Shown: positions 1 to 8,558, counted from the stretch's first letter. The stretch is DNA of 24,869 nucleotides from UBA1738 sp045577675 (GCA_045577675.1 JAZNIV010000058.1:1-24869), one strand, 5' to 3'. Numbers and translations: made by a program. Notes: generated by a model from the letters alone, not told the origin.

Positions 1-1
1 G

Positions 2-1381
2 TCTCAGTTTTTCAGAGGTATTTCAAAAAGCCTTAAAGGTAAGGCAACCTGTGAGGCAGAGGATTTTGCAAATGCACTAAAGGCAGGCTCTGATACTGCG
101 TATAATGCGGTTATGAACCCGACTGAGGGTACAATTCTGACCGTTGCAAGAGAAGCAGCCGTTGCCGCACAAAAGTCAGGAGGAGATGTAAAGGAAGTGT
201 TTTCTGCTGCTGTTAAAGCGGGCGGCGAAACACTTGCAAAAACCCCTGAAATGCTGCCGGCACTTAAAAAAGCCGGAGTTGTTGATGCCGGCGGAAGAGG
301 CTGGCTGTTTGTGCTTGAGGGTGCACTCTATTTCCTTGAAACCGGAAATGTGGTAGAAAGGGAACAGGCTGAAGCTGATAAGGAAGAACAAAGCACAAGT
401 GCACAAAAGAAAATTGATACCGAAAATATTAAGTATATCTACTGTACCGAGTTTATCGTGGAGAAAAAGGACTCAAGTGTTAATGTGCTGTCCTTTAAAA
501 AGGCAATTGAAAAAACCGGCGACAGTATGCTCGTTATTGATGACGATGATATTATAAAGGTGCATATTCATACAAATAATCCGGGATATGTGCTTGAATG
601 TGCCGTAAAGCTCGGCTCAATGATTAATATAAAGATTGATAATATGAAGCATCAGCACAAGTCGCTGATAACTTCAGATGATATGGAAGAAAAGAAGGAA
701 GAAATAAAGCCCGAAATGCCGCACAAGGAATTTGGTTTTGTTTCAATCTGTGCCGGCAGCGGAATTGCAGGAATTTTTAAGGATTTGGGTGTTGACGTTG
801 TTATTGAGGGCGGTCAGACAATGAATCCGAGCACAGATGACATTTTAAAGGCTGTAAATGAAATAAATGCGGATAATATTTTCGTGTTCCCGAACAACAA
901 AAATATTATTCTGGCTGCTAATCAGGCTAAGGAAATTTCAAAGAAAAACGTTGTGGTTATACCGACTAAGAGTATTCCCGAATGTGTAAGTGCAATGCTT
1001 AAATTTAACGAAAACAAGGACGTAGCAGCTAATGAGGCTGCTATGAATAAGGCGGTTTCAAAGGTCGCAACAGGTCAGATAACCTTTGCCGTAAGAGATA
1101 CCGAGATTGATGATAAGAAAATTCATAAGGATGATATTTTAGGTCTTGCAGGAAGCAAAATAAAGGTTGTCGGCAAAAGTCCGGATAGCGTACTGATGGA
1201 GCTTGTAGAAGAAATTTCCGATGATGACAGCGAATTTATAACTCTTTACTACGGCGAGGATATCACCGAGGAAGAGGCTGAAAAAGTCGGCGAAGCTTTG
1301 GAAGAAAAGCTTGATGAGGTTGAGGTTTCTGTGAAATACGGCGGACAGCCGCTTTACTACTATATTGTTTCGGTTGAATAA
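2..1381 (+). CDS. fakA: Fatty acid kinase FakA / YloV-type DAK2 (DhaL-like) protein, 5'-truncated by the window edge
   Basis: This is the C-terminal three quarters of a DhaL/DegV-type protein. The frame is open from base 2, so the gene starts outside the window; the ATG at 113 is internal. The first visible residues (SQFFRGISKSL) belong to the DhaL/DAK2 ATP-binding domain, followed by NPTEGTILTV and VDAGGRGW, both typical of YloV/FakA. From about visible residue 140 onward comes the linker and the DegV-like C-terminal part, ending KYGGQPLYYY near the stop. In the family, FakA phosphorylates a fatty acid presented by FakB, so exogenous fatty acids can enter phospholipid synthesis. recG begins 14 bases after the stop, as in many Firmicutes where asp23-fakA-recG are adjacent. 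An older name is 'dihydroxyacetone kinase family'. The family call is firm; the kinase role is by homology. Confidence 0.9.
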   Translation, partial: SQFFRGISKSLKGKATCEAEDFANALKAGSDTAYNAVMNPTEGTILTVAREAAVAAQKSGGDVKEVFSAAVKAGGETLAKTPEMLPALKKAGVVDAGGRGWLFVLEGALYFLETGNVVEREQAEADKEEQSTSAQKKIDTENIKYIYCTEFIVEKKDSSVNVLSFKKAIEKTGDSMLVIDDDDIIKVHIHTNNPGYVLECAVKLGSMINIKIDNMKHQHKSLITSDDMEEKKEEIKPEMPHKEFGFVSICAGSGIAGIFKDLGVDVVIEGGQTMNPSTDDILKAVNEINADNIFVFPNNKNIILAANQAKEISKKNVVVIPTKSIPECVSAMLKFNENKDVAANEAAMNKAVSKVATGQITFAVRDTEIDDKKIHKDDILGLAGSKIKVVGKSPDSVLMELVEEISDDDSEFITLYYGEDITEEEAEKVGEALEEKLDEVEVSVKYGGQPLYYYIVSVE

Positions 1382-1395
1382 CCGATAGGTAACAA

Positions 1396-3420
1396 ATGGA
1401 AAGTATTTATTCGTTGCAGGGAGTCGGTGAACAACGAGCCGCTTCGCTTGCAAAAAGAGGCATAAAAACAGTTGAAGATTTACTGTACTATTTTCCGAGA
1501 GGGCATGAGGACAGGACCAAGTTTTCCGAAATTGCCGATTGCCCTGTCGGAGAGTTTGCGTGCATTTCGGCAAAGGTTTATTCGCCTGTTAAGGAGACAA
1601 GGATAAGGAAGAATTTTACCGTTTATACAATGGTGGTCTTTGATGATTCGGGGGCAATTAACATTGTGTGGTATAACAACCGCTTTGTTAAAAATGCTTT
1701 CCGCTCGGGTGACGAGGTGCTTTTTTACGGGAAGGTCACAGCTACCGGCAGAAAAAAGGAAATGCAGAATCCTGTTTATGAAAAAGCCGGAAAGGAACGG
1801 TTTATTGGCAAAATTGTGCCGATTTATCCGCTTTCAGGAAATCTTACTCAAAAGGTTGTGCAGTCCTTGGTTGAGCAGGCACTTTCCGTCTGCGGTAGGC
1901 TTGAAGAATATATTCCATCTGAAATCCGCCAAAAATACAATATTGCAGAAGTCAATTTTGCGATGAAAAACATTCATTTCCCTAAGGATTTTGAAAGCTA
2001 TGAAATTGCAAGAAGACGCTTTATCTTTGAAGAACTGCTTATTTTGCAGCTTGCACTCTACGCAAGAAGAAGTGATGCCGTTAAGGCAATAAGAACGCCG
2101 TTTGGCAATACCGCTTGTTGCGAAGATTTTATAAAAAGTCTGCCTTTTGAGCTTACAAATGCACAAAAACGTGTTATTAATGAAATGTGCAGGGATATAG
2201 AAACCGATACACCTATGAACAGGCTTGTTCAGGGAGACGTAGGCTCGGGAAAAACTGTGGTTGCAGCGGCAGGAATGTATGTTGCATATAAAAACGGCTA
2301 TCAGTCTGCGATAATGGCACCGACTGAAATTCTTGCAAGTCAGCATTTTGATACGTTCAGCAGATTTTTTAAAAATACTGATATTAAAATTGTGCTTTTA
2401 ACTAAAGGTACGAAGGACAAAAAAGCTGTTTATGAAAAAATCAGAAATGGTGAGTATGATATTGTAATCGGAACAAATGCGATAATCCAGAAGGATGTTG
2501 AATATAAAAATCTTGGCTTTGTTGTGGCGGACGAGCAGCATAGGTTCGGTGTTGCACAAAGAGCACAGCTTGTTCTAAAGGGTGAAAACCCCAATACGCT
2601 GATTATGACAGCTACTCCTATTCCGAGGACATTATCATTAATTCTGTATGGAGACCTTGATGTTTCTGTGATTGACGAGCTGCCGCCGGGAAGAAAGCCT
2701 GTTTCTACCTATGCGGTGGGAGAGGATATGCGAAGAAGAATTTATGCTTTTCTGGACAAGCATATAAAAAACGGCTCGCAGGTATACGTTGTTTGCCCTT
2801 TGATTGAGGAAAGCGAGAAATCCGACCTTGCGGACGCAAACAGCATCTATGAGAGGCTTAAAAGCATTTTTCCGCAATATAATATTGGACTTATGCACGG
2901 CAAAATGAAGTCGGGCGAAAAGGAAAGAATAATGCATGATTTTGCCGCAAATAATATTCAGATTTTAGTTTCCACAACGGTTATTGAGGTTGGAGTTAAT
3001 GTGCCGAACAGTAATATTATGATAATTGAAAATGCGGAAAGGTTCGGTCTGTCTACACTTCATCAGCTAAGGGGACGTGTTGGAAGAGGCGGAGAACAGG
3101 CTTTTTGTATAATGTTTGCTCATTCAAATAATGAGATAACAAAAAAGCGAATGGAAACTCTGTGTAAATCCAATGACGGCTTTTACATATCCGAGCAGGA
3201 TTTAAAGCTCAGAGGCCCCGGTGACTTTTTCGGGACACGTCAGCATGGTCTGCCGGATTTGAAGGTTGCAAACCTTTTTACCGATGCCGCGATTTTAGAA
3301 GAAGCACAGCGCGCGGCAAAGGACGTTTCGGAAGGCAGATGCAAAATGAGTGCAACAGAATTTTTCGGATTACAGAAAAAAGTAGATAAAATACTGTCAG
3401 ACAGTATAGTTTTAAACTGA
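1396..3420 (+). CDS. recG: ATP-dependent DNA helicase RecG
   Basis: A full-length RecG of 674 residues, close to the usual 680. RecG is a superfamily 2 double-stranded DNA translocase that remodels stalled replication forks and Holliday junctions. The N-terminal part (about 1-240) has the helix-hairpin-helix-like start GVGEQRAASLAKRGIKTVED and the OB-fold wedge domain. The helicase core then shows Walker A GDVGSGKT near residue 279, the DEQH box (ADEQHRFG) near 380, motif III TATPIPRTL, and in the second lobe TTVIEVGVNVPN and QLRGRVGRG. The C-terminal TRG region contains GPGDFFGTRQHGLPD. It starts 14 bases after fakA with a weak AGGT ribosome site and is probably cotranscribed. A new promoter follows it, so rsmD can be expressed separately. 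No defect is seen. Confidence 0.97.
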   Translation: MESIYSLQGVGEQRAASLAKRGIKTVEDLLYYFPRGHEDRTKFSEIADCPVGEFACISAKVYSPVKETRIRKNFTVYTMVVFDDSGAINIVWYNNRFVKNAFRSGDEVLFYGKVTATGRKKEMQNPVYEKAGKERFIGKIVPIYPLSGNLTQKVVQSLVEQALSVCGRLEEYIPSEIRQKYNIAEVNFAMKNIHFPKDFESYEIARRRFIFEELLILQLALYARRSDAVKAIRTPFGNTACCEDFIKSLPFELTNAQKRVINEMCRDIETDTPMNRLVQGDVGSGKTVVAAAGMYVAYKNGYQSAIMAPTEILASQHFDTFSRFFKNTDIKIVLLTKGTKDKKAVYEKIRNGEYDIVIGTNAIIQKDVEYKNLGFVVADEQHRFGVAQRAQLVLKGENPNTLIMTATPIPRTLSLILYGDLDVSVIDELPPGRKPVSTYAVGEDMRRRIYAFLDKHIKNGSQVYVVCPLIEESEKSDLADANSIYERLKSIFPQYNIGLMHGKMKSGEKERIMHDFAANNIQILVSTTVIEVGVNVPNSNIMIIENAERFGLSTLHQLRGRVGRGGEQAFCIMFAHSNNEITKKRMETLCKSNDGFYISEQDLKLRGPGDFFGTRQHGLPDLKVANLFTDAAILEEAQRAAKDVSEGRCKMSATEFFGLQKKVDKILSDSIVLN

Positions 3421-3477
3421 TATTTTCGTCTTTTTATGAGAATTTTGTTAAAAGTTTTAAAAATTTGACAAAAATTG

Positions 3478-3506
3478 TTGACCTTTTCGCTAATATAAGT
3501 TACAAT
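3478..3506 (+). promoter_or_regulatory. Sigma-A promoter for rsmD-coaD
   Basis: TTGACC (3478-3483) and TACAAT (3501-3506) are separated by exactly 17 bases in the A+T-rich gap after recG. The predicted transcription start is near 3513, about 20 bases before the rsmD start codon. A second TTGACA at 3465-3470 lies 20 bases from a TAATAT and is a poorer alternative. Confidence 0.75.
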
Positions 3507-3532
3507 ATATAAGTGTAATGTGGAGGACTATC

Positions 3533-4069
3533 ATGAGAATTATTGCCGGAAGCAAAAGGGGACATAAATTGTTTGAGTTTGAAGGACAGAAAATTCGTCC
3601 TACCACAGACCGCGTAAAAGAATCGGTGTTTAATCTTATTCAGGAATTTGTGCCACAGAGCATTGTTCTTGATTTGTTCGGCGGCAGCGGAGCGCTAACC
3701 TTTGAAGCTTTATCAAGGGGTGCGGCTTCGGCGGTCTGCGTGGACATTGATGCTGAGTCGATTGCGGTTATTAAGAAAAATGCCGAAGCACTCGGATTTG
3801 AAAATATTGAGATTGTCAATACCGATGCAATGCGTTTTTTAGAGACATCAAAGCGGCAGTTTTCTGTTATATTTCTTGATCCGCCGTATAACAAGGGCTT
3901 TATTGGCCCCGTAATCGGTAAAATTATTGAAAAGGGAATGCTTTTTGAGGACGGAATAATTGTTTTGGAAAGCGATTCATCTGATGAGCATAGTGAATTT
4001 TCAGGGCTTAATATTATTAAGCAGAGGAAGTATGGCAGAAGTTATGTTACTATATACCAAAGAGGGTGA
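3533..4069 (+). CDS. rsmD: 16S rRNA (guanine(966)-N2)-methyltransferase RsmD
   Basis: This S-adenosylmethionine-dependent methyltransferase modifies G966 of 16S rRNA in the assembling small subunit. The 178-residue product begins MRIIAGSKRG. SAM motif I is VLDLFGGSGALTFEALSRGA (about residues 45-64), and the catalytic motif IV is LDPPYNKGF, the DPPY form used by N2-guanine methylases. An in-frame ATG lies 15 bases upstream (3518), but TGGAGG at 3521-3526 sits between the two starts, six bases before 3533, so 3533 is chosen. coaD follows after six bases, the usual rsmD-coaD pairing of Firmicutes. Confidence 0.95.
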   Translation: MRIIAGSKRGHKLFEFEGQKIRPTTDRVKESVFNLIQEFVPQSIVLDLFGGSGALTFEALSRGAASAVCVDIDAESIAVIKKNAEALGFENIEIVNTDAMRFLETSKRQFSVIFLDPPYNKGFIGPVIGKIIEKGMLFEDGIIVLESDSSDEHSEFSGLNIIKQRKYGRSYVTIYQRG

Positions 4070-4075
4070 CTTACC

Positions 4076-4561
4076 ATGAGAATTGCAGTTTATCCCGGAA
4101 GCTTTGACCCGATTACAGAGGGGCATCTTGACATTATAAAACGTGCATCAAAGCTTTACGACAAGCTTATTGTGGGCGTGCTGAATAATGCGAGTAAAAG
4201 CCCAATGTTTTCAGCAGACGAACGAAAGGCTATGATTGACGAGGTGACTAAGGAACTTCCCAATGTCAGCTGTGATACCTTTAGCGGTCTTTTGGTGGAT
4301 TTTGCAAAGAAAAACGGAGCAACTGTTATTGTTAAGGGCTTAAGAACTGTTGCCGATTTTGAATATGAATTTCAGATGGCACTTTTAAATAAGGCGCTCA
4401 ATCCTGAGTTTGAAACTATGTTTATGATGACGGATACAAAGTATTCCTACATCAGCTCAAGCATGGTCAAGGATGTTGCTAAATATAATGGCGAGCTAAA
4501 TGGACTTGTTCCGCAGAATGTCATTTTAAAAATAAAAGAGAAATTACAGAGGGAGTTTTGA
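4076..4561 (+). CDS. coaD: Pantetheine-phosphate adenylyltransferase (phosphopantetheine adenylyltransferase)
   Basis: CoaD transfers AMP from ATP to 4'-phosphopantetheine, making dephospho-CoA, the penultimate step of CoA synthesis. The 161-residue length is normal. The nucleotidyltransferase motif YPGSFDPITEGHLDII is at the N-terminus, where the T/HxGH histidine binds ATP phosphates. VKGLR follows in the middle, and the C-terminal ISSSMVKDVA motif completes the active site. GAGGGTGA lies just before the start, inside the last codons of rsmD. The stop overlaps a possible TTG start of the next gene, so rsmD, coaD and the coiled-coil gene form one transcription unit. Confidence 0.96.
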   Translation: MRIAVYPGSFDPITEGHLDIIKRASKLYDKLIVGVLNNASKSPMFSADERKAMIDEVTKELPNVSCDTFSGLLVDFAKKNGATVIVKGLRTVADFEYEFQMALLNKALNPEFETMFMMTDTKYSYISSSMVKDVAKYNGELNGLVPQNVILKIKEKLQREF

Positions 4562-4563
4562 AG

Positions 4564-5007
4564 ATGGAAATTATGGAAATCATCGACATGATGGAAGAAA
4601 CTATTGACAAGGCACCGGTGGTTCCTTTAAGCGGCAAGATTGTCGTTGACAAGGAGGACTTACTTGACTACATTCAGGAAATGCGTCTTGTATTCCCGGA
4701 TGAAGTTAAGGAAGCTAAATGGGTGAAGGAAGAAAGAGAAAGAATTCTTGCCGAGGCTCAGTCACGTAGCGAAGCTATGATTAAGAATGCTGAGGAAAAG
4801 GTTGTTCAGATGATTGATGAGCATGAGGTTACAAGACAGGCTGTTGAGCAGGCAAACCAAATGGTTAACGATGCTCAGACTAAGGCGATGGAAATTAAGA
4901 CTGACTGTGACCAGTATGCAGATGACATCTTAAATGACCTTGAAAAGCGTCTTGATATGCTTCTTAAGAAGGTTCACGACGATAAGGCTTATTTTGACAA
5001 TAAGTAA
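4564..5007 (+). CDS. Coiled-coil protein of unknown function (ATPase-subunit/DivIVA-like)
   Basis: A small acidic protein of 147 residues, mostly helical. After a short N-terminal segment (SGKIVVDKEDLLDYIQEM), residues 50-147 form a long charged heptad-like helix rich in Glu, Lys, Ala and Gln (WVKEERERILAEAQSRSE). No signal peptide, membrane segment or catalytic motif is visible. Proteins of this type are often labelled 'ATPase' or V-type ATPase subunit-like because of the coiled coil, but I see no nucleotide-binding site. A TTG start at 4558 would overlap coaD. The ATG at 4564 is preferred because GAGGGAG (4549-4555) is eight bases ahead of it. A terminator hairpin follows. Function not assigned. 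Confidence 0.75.
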   Translation: MEIMEIIDMMEETIDKAPVVPLSGKIVVDKEDLLDYIQEMRLVFPDEVKEAKWVKEERERILAEAQSRSEAMIKNAEEKVVQMIDEHEVTRQAVEQANQMVNDAQTKAMEIKTDCDQYADDILNDLEKRLDMLLKKVHDDKAYFDNK

Positions 5008-5030
5008 AATCGTCTACATATAGGCTTTTT

Positions 5031-5061
5031 GGCTATGCCGGATGTGGTATAGCCTTGTTTT
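5031..5061 (+). terminator. Intrinsic terminator after the rsmD-coaD unit
   Basis: Stem GGCTATGCC (5031-5039) pairs with GGTATAGCC (5046-5054), with one G-U pair and a six-base loop. It is followed by TTGTTTT. The T-run is broken by a G, so termination may be partial and allow read-through into tsaE. Confidence 0.6.
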
Positions 5062-5082
5062 ACTTGAAGGGATGTTTTAAAG

Positions 5083-5508
5083 GTGATTTATAAATCCAAC
5101 AGCGTGAAGGAAACTCAAAATATAGCAAAAGCATTTGCAAAAGAGCTAAAAGAAGGCGATGTCATTTGCCTGTACGGTGATTTGGGTGTAGGAAAAACTG
5201 CATTTGTGCAAGGTTTGGCAAAGGGATTAGGAGTAGAGGATTATATTCAGAGTCCTACCTTTACCATTGTTAATTGCTATGACGGAAAATTGCCCCTTTA
5301 TCATTTTGATGTTTACCGGATTGCGGACTGCGATGAAATGTATGAAATCGGATACGAGGAATATGTGTATGGAGATGGCATCTCTGTGATAGAGTGGCCG
5401 GAGCTTATAGCAGATATTCTGCCAAATGTGCGTTTTGATATTACAATCAGGAAAGATTTGAATGTGCATACAGATTATCGGGAAATTATAATTGAAAAAA
5501 CGGAGTAA
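5083..5508 (+). CDS. tsaE: tRNA N6-adenosine threonylcarbamoyltransferase ATPase subunit TsaE
   Basis: TsaE is the small P-loop ATPase that works with TsaB and TsaD to make t6A at position 37 of tRNAs reading ANN codons. The 141-residue product has Walker A GDLGVGKTAFVQGLAKGLG (about residues 30-48), the family signature SPTFTIVNCY, then LYHFDVYRI and VIEWPE. The start is GTG at 5083. The ATG at 5072 is followed almost at once by a stop, and GAAGGGA at about 5066-5072 is the likely ribosome site, though rather distant. tsaB follows three bases after the stop. The tsaE-tsaB pair is conserved; the usual rimI and tsaD are not adjacent here. Confidence 0.94.
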   Translation: MIYKSNSVKETQNIAKAFAKELKEGDVICLYGDLGVGKTAFVQGLAKGLGVEDYIQSPTFTIVNCYDGKLPLYHFDVYRIADCDEMYEIGYEEYVYGDGISVIEWPELIADILPNVRFDITIRKDLNVHTDYREIIIEKTE

Positions 5509-5511
5509 AAA

Positions 5512-6204
5512 ATGAAGATATTAGCAGTTGATACATCATCGGCAGTTGCCTCAGCAGCTATTGTGGAGGATGATAAGCTGATTTGTGAATGCGTACTTAA
5601 TAACAAGCTTACTCATTCGCAGACTATTATGCCTATGATTGACTATGTATTTAAAGCAAGCGAATTAAAGCCGCAGGATATTGACATCTTCGCTGTAGCT
5701 AACGGCCCCGGCTCCTTTACCGGACTTAGAATCGGTGTGACAACAGTAAAAGGTCTTGCTCATGCAGAAGGAAAACCGGTGGTGGGGGTGAATACTCTTG
5801 AGGCTTTAGCATATAACCTGCCGTTTTGCCCATATATAATATCACCAATTATGGACGCACGGCGTGAACAGGTTTATAATGCATTTTATAAGGTGGAAAA
5901 CGGACAGATAATTGAGATTGCACCTCCGAGGGCGATTGCACTTTCGGATTGCCTTGAAGAGCTTCAAGGCTTTGGAAAGCAAGTTATTTTCCTTGGCGAC
6001 GGCGTGCCGGTTTTTAAGGAAAAAATAAAAGAAGTGCTTGGCAGCTTAGCACTTTTTGCACCGCAGACAGTAAATGCACAAAGGGCATCTGCAGTTGCAG
6101 AAGCAGCAAAAAACAAACAGACTGTACCGTATGCAGAGCTTGTTCCGGTGTATTTAAGGCAGTCACAGGCAGAAAGAGAATTAGAAGAAAGAGGGAAAAA
6201 GTAA
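5512..6204 (+). CDS. tsaB: tRNA threonylcarbamoyladenosine biosynthesis protein TsaB
   Basis: TsaB is an inactive ASKHA-fold partner that binds TsaD and supports t6A synthesis. The N-terminus MKILAVDTSSAVASAAI, LTHSQTIMPMI, and the diagnostic NGPGSFTGLRIGVTTVKGLA (about residues 65-84) identify it. A 230-residue length is normal for the family. CGGAG lies just before the start. The stop overlaps the rpiB start by one base (TAATG), so the two are translationally coupled. In many Firmicutes rimI follows tsaB; here a sugar-phosphate isomerase takes that place. Confidence 0.94.
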   Translation: MKILAVDTSSAVASAAIVEDDKLICECVLNNKLTHSQTIMPMIDYVFKASELKPQDIDIFAVANGPGSFTGLRIGVTTVKGLAHAEGKPVVGVNTLEALAYNLPFCPYIISPIMDARREQVYNAFYKVENGQIIEIAPPRAIALSDCLEELQGFGKQVIFLGDGVPVFKEKIKEVLGSLALFAPQTVNAQRASAVAEAAKNKQTVPYAELVPVYLRQSQAERELEERGKK

Positions 6205-6638
6205 TGTTAGCAATTGGTAGTGATCATGGCGGTTTTGAGCTTAAAGAACATATTATTGAGCATTTGAAGGAGCAGGGCGTTGAAGTAAAGGACTTCGGTA
6301 CCTATGATGAAAACAGCATTGATTATCCTGATGTGGCAGAAAAGGTTTGCAGTGCGGTTACTACAGGAGAATGCGAAAACGGTATTTTGGTTTGCGGAAC
6401 CGGAATAGGGATGTCTATGGCGGCAAACAAGGTAAAGGGTATCCGTGCAGCACTCTGCACCGACGTGTATTCTGCAAAAATGACAAAGCAGCATAACAAT
6501 GCAAATGTGATTTGCTTAGGCGGCAGAGTTACCGGCAGAGAGCTTGCGTTTATGATTGTGGATACATGGCTAAATGAGGAATTTTTAGGCGGCAGACACG
6601 CAAACAGAATTGAAAAAATACATAATTTAGAAAAATAA
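6204..6638 (+). CDS. rpiB: Ribose-5-phosphate isomerase B (RpiB/LacA/LacB family)
   Basis: This enzyme interconverts ribose 5-phosphate and ribulose 5-phosphate in the non-oxidative pentose phosphate pathway. The 144-residue protein starts MLAIGSDHGGFELKEHI, with the DHGG phosphate-binding motif. It contains GILVCGTGIGMSMAANKVKG near residues 65-84, where the Cys is the usual catalytic base, and NVICLGGRVTG later. Its length and motifs fit RpiB better than the LacA/LacB subunits, which occur as pairs. It begins on the last base of the tsaB stop. A strong terminator lies 23 bases downstream, so it is the last gene of the unit. Confidence 0.93.
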   Translation: MLAIGSDHGGFELKEHIIEHLKEQGVEVKDFGTYDENSIDYPDVAEKVCSAVTTGECENGILVCGTGIGMSMAANKVKGIRAALCTDVYSAKMTKQHNNANVICLGGRVTGRELAFMIVDTWLNEEFLGGRHANRIEKIHNLEK

Positions 6639-6661
6639 AAAAGTACAGAATAATGGAAAAC

Positions 6662-6710
6662 ACCCTCAAAAATCAGACATTTCTCTGACTTTTGGGGGTA
6701 TCATTTTTTT
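6662..6710. terminator. Bidirectional terminator between rpiB and apbE
   Basis: A 16-pair stem (6662-6677 with 6684-6699, two wobble pairs) around the loop CATTTC is followed on the plus strand by a T-rich run ending near 6710. Read on the minus strand it is followed by GTTTTCC. It sits between two convergent genes and probably serves both. Confidence 0.85.
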
Positions 6711-6718
6711 CTTAGTTT

Positions 6719-7684
6719 TTATAAAATGAATTCGTATTTGTAGGCAAAGGTTGACTGCCTAAAAATATTTTCCAGTGATTTTGAAAAATATACAGTGTCG
6801 CCGGTAACTAAAATGCCCTGCACATTGTATTTTTTTAAAAGTTCCTTGCCTTTTTCAACACCGGCAACAAAAATTGCGGTTGATAGTGCGTCGGCAAGAG
6901 TCGCATTTTCTGAAATTACTGTAACCGAGTGCAGTCCGCTGTTCGCAGGGTATCCGGTTACGGGATTTAAAATATGGTGATAGCGTGTACCGTCCTTTTC
7001 GAAATATCTTTGATAGTCACCTGATGTGACTACAGCAAGATTTTCTGCTGTTATAACACCAATTAATTCATTTTCGTTTTTCGGGTCCTGAATACCTATT
7101 TTCCAGTTTTCGCCTGTTATTTTTTTGCCCATAGCATATGCATTGCCGCCGAGATTTATAAGAGCCGAGCTTACGTTTTCTTCGTGTAATCTTTCAACCA
7201 GCTTGTCTGTTATAAAGCCCTTTGCAATTGCACCGAGATTTATTGATTTCTGTGCTTTCACATCATCCATTACAGAGGAAATATCGGGAATTGTTCCGGT
7301 ATTATTTTTTATGTCCCATGCCTTTATGAAAGGGTTCAGATAAATCGAAAAAAGCTCGGGATTGTCTTTACCAAATTGCTCGCCAAAGGCTATCAGCGAC
7401 TCGGCATCGGAAGAGAGCTTTATATCTTCGCCGCTGTTTAGCTTATATAATGCGCTTTCTTCATTGTTTGCGGAAAGCTCAGCATCCATTTTTTTTATAT
7501 AGCTTACACAGTCATTATATAAAATGTCTTTTTTGTCTGAGATAATAGTGATTTCACAGACAGTATCGAGATAATCCGTAATGACTATGCTGTATTCCTG
7601 CAGCTTTGATTTTTGCGTTAAGTAAACTGCGAGGACTGTAAGCAAAATTAATGCATAAAATAGCACTCTGTGTTTTTTATTCAT
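6719..7684 (-). CDS. apbE: Membrane-anchored FAD:protein FMN transferase (ApbE)
   Basis: ApbE proteins cut FAD and attach FMN covalently to a Ser/Thr of target flavoproteins, acting outside the membrane in Gram-positives. Residues 7-24 (about VLFYALILLTVLAVYL) form one N-terminal membrane segment. There is no lipobox cysteine, so it is probably anchored rather than a lipoprotein. Family motifs are INLGAIAKGFITDKL, LINLGGNAYAMG, TSGDYQRYF, HHILNPVTGYPA and the metal/substrate motif ADALSTAIF. The start at 7684 (321 residues) is preferred to one at 7705, because GGAGGAAG lies six bases before it. The coding region overlaps the end of rbgA by eight bases, implying translational coupling. No Rnf or Nqr subunit or other obvious target is in the window. 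Confidence 0.93.
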   Translation of the reverse strand: MNKKHRVLFYALILLTVLAVYLTQKSKLQEYSIVITDYLDTVCEITIISDKKDILYNDCVSYIKKMDAELSANNEESALYKLNSGEDIKLSSDAESLIAFGEQFGKDNPELFSIYLNPFIKAWDIKNNTGTIPDISSVMDDVKAQKSINLGAIAKGFITDKLVERLHEENVSSALINLGGNAYAMGKKITGENWKIGIQDPKNENELIGVITAENLAVVTSGDYQRYFEKDGTRYHHILNPVTGYPANSGLHSVTVISENATLADALSTAIFVAGVEKGKELLKKYNVQGILVTGDTVYFSKSLENIFRQSTFAYKYEFIL

Positions 7685-8537
7685 TGGCTTCCTCCGGTTT
7701 TTCAAGAGTTATTCTGCCGATTTTACAGCCTCGAAGCTCGTCTAAAAGAATGTTTGCAGCACGTTCGGTGTCAATTTCGCCGCCGGATATAACGCAGCCG
7801 CGTTTTCTGCCGATATATTCAAGGATTTCGTGACCTTCCATTTCCGAAATGTCATCAAGCTTATAACGAGTGCAAAGCTGCTCGGAATAATTGTCCCTCA
7901 GGGTTTCCAAAAGGGAGTATGCAAGCAGTTCAATTTCCATAATTTCGTCACGAATAGCTCCGGTATACGCAAGATTTACAGCAACCCTCTGGTCCTCAAA
8001 TTTAGGCGGAAGTATGCCGGGAGTGTCTAAAAGCTCAAGGCCGTCCTTTAGTCTTATCCATTGCTTTGCTCGTGTAACACCGGGGCGGTCACCTGTTTTG
8101 GCACTTGCTTTTCCCGAAAGCTTATTGATAAGGGTGGATTTTCCTACATTCGGAATACCGACCATCATAATTTTCACACTTCGGTTCATTCCTTTTTCCT
8201 TTGCTTTGTCAAGCTTGTCCTTAATAAGCTCACGTGCTTCGGGTGCAATTTTGTTAATTCCCATACCGCTTGCACAGCTTATCGGAATGACCTTAATTCC
8301 TTTTTTTGCATACCAGGCAATCCATTTGTCGGTGACAGAGCTGTCGGCTAAATCATATTTGTTCATAACCACAAGTCGGGGCTTACCGGCAATAATATCA
8401 TCGAAGTTGGGGTTTCGTCCGGAAAATGGGATGCGTGCATCAAGAATTTCCACGACAACGTCAATATTTTTTAAATTTTCCTCAATCATACGGCGGGTTT
8501 TCGCCATATGTCCCGGATACCACTGTAAGTTTTGCAT
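7677..8537 (-). CDS. rbgA: Ribosome biogenesis GTPase RbgA (YlqF)
   Basis: RbgA is a circularly permuted GTPase needed for late assembly of the 50S subunit. The N-terminus QWYPGHMAKTRRMI is diagnostic. The permuted motif order is visible: G4 NKYDLAD near residue 59 comes before G1 GIPNVGKSTLIN (about 127-138), then the G2 region TRAKQW and G3 DTPGIL. The C-terminal about 100 residues form the RNA-binding ANTAR-like domain. At 286 residues it matches the family. GAGGTG lies five bases before the start. It is third in rplS-lepB-rbgA-apbE. The rplS-rbgA association is common in Firmicutes, consistent with a shared ribosome role. Confidence 0.95.
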   Translation of the reverse strand: MQNLQWYPGHMAKTRRMIEENLKNIDVVVEILDARIPFSGRNPNFDDIIAGKPRLVVMNKYDLADSSVTDKWIAWYAKKGIKVIPISCASGMGINKIAPEARELIKDKLDKAKEKGMNRSVKIMMVGIPNVGKSTLINKLSGKASAKTGDRPGVTRAKQWIRLKDGLELLDTPGILPPKFEDQRVAVNLAYTGAIRDEIMEIELLAYSLLETLRDNYSEQLCTRYKLDDISEMEGHEILEYIGRKRGCVISGGEIDTERAANILLDELRGCKIGRITLEKPEEANE

Positions 8538-8558
8538 AAATACACCTCGTATAAAACA

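Noticed and set aside
1139..1573. Minus-strand open frame of 144 codons across the fakA-recG junction
   Set aside because: It overlaps two well-supported genes in antisense and its translation shows no domain.
3518..3532. Longer rsmD start adding five residues
   Set aside because: TGGAGG lies after this ATG and serves the ATG at 3533; the protein then begins with the usual MRIIAG.
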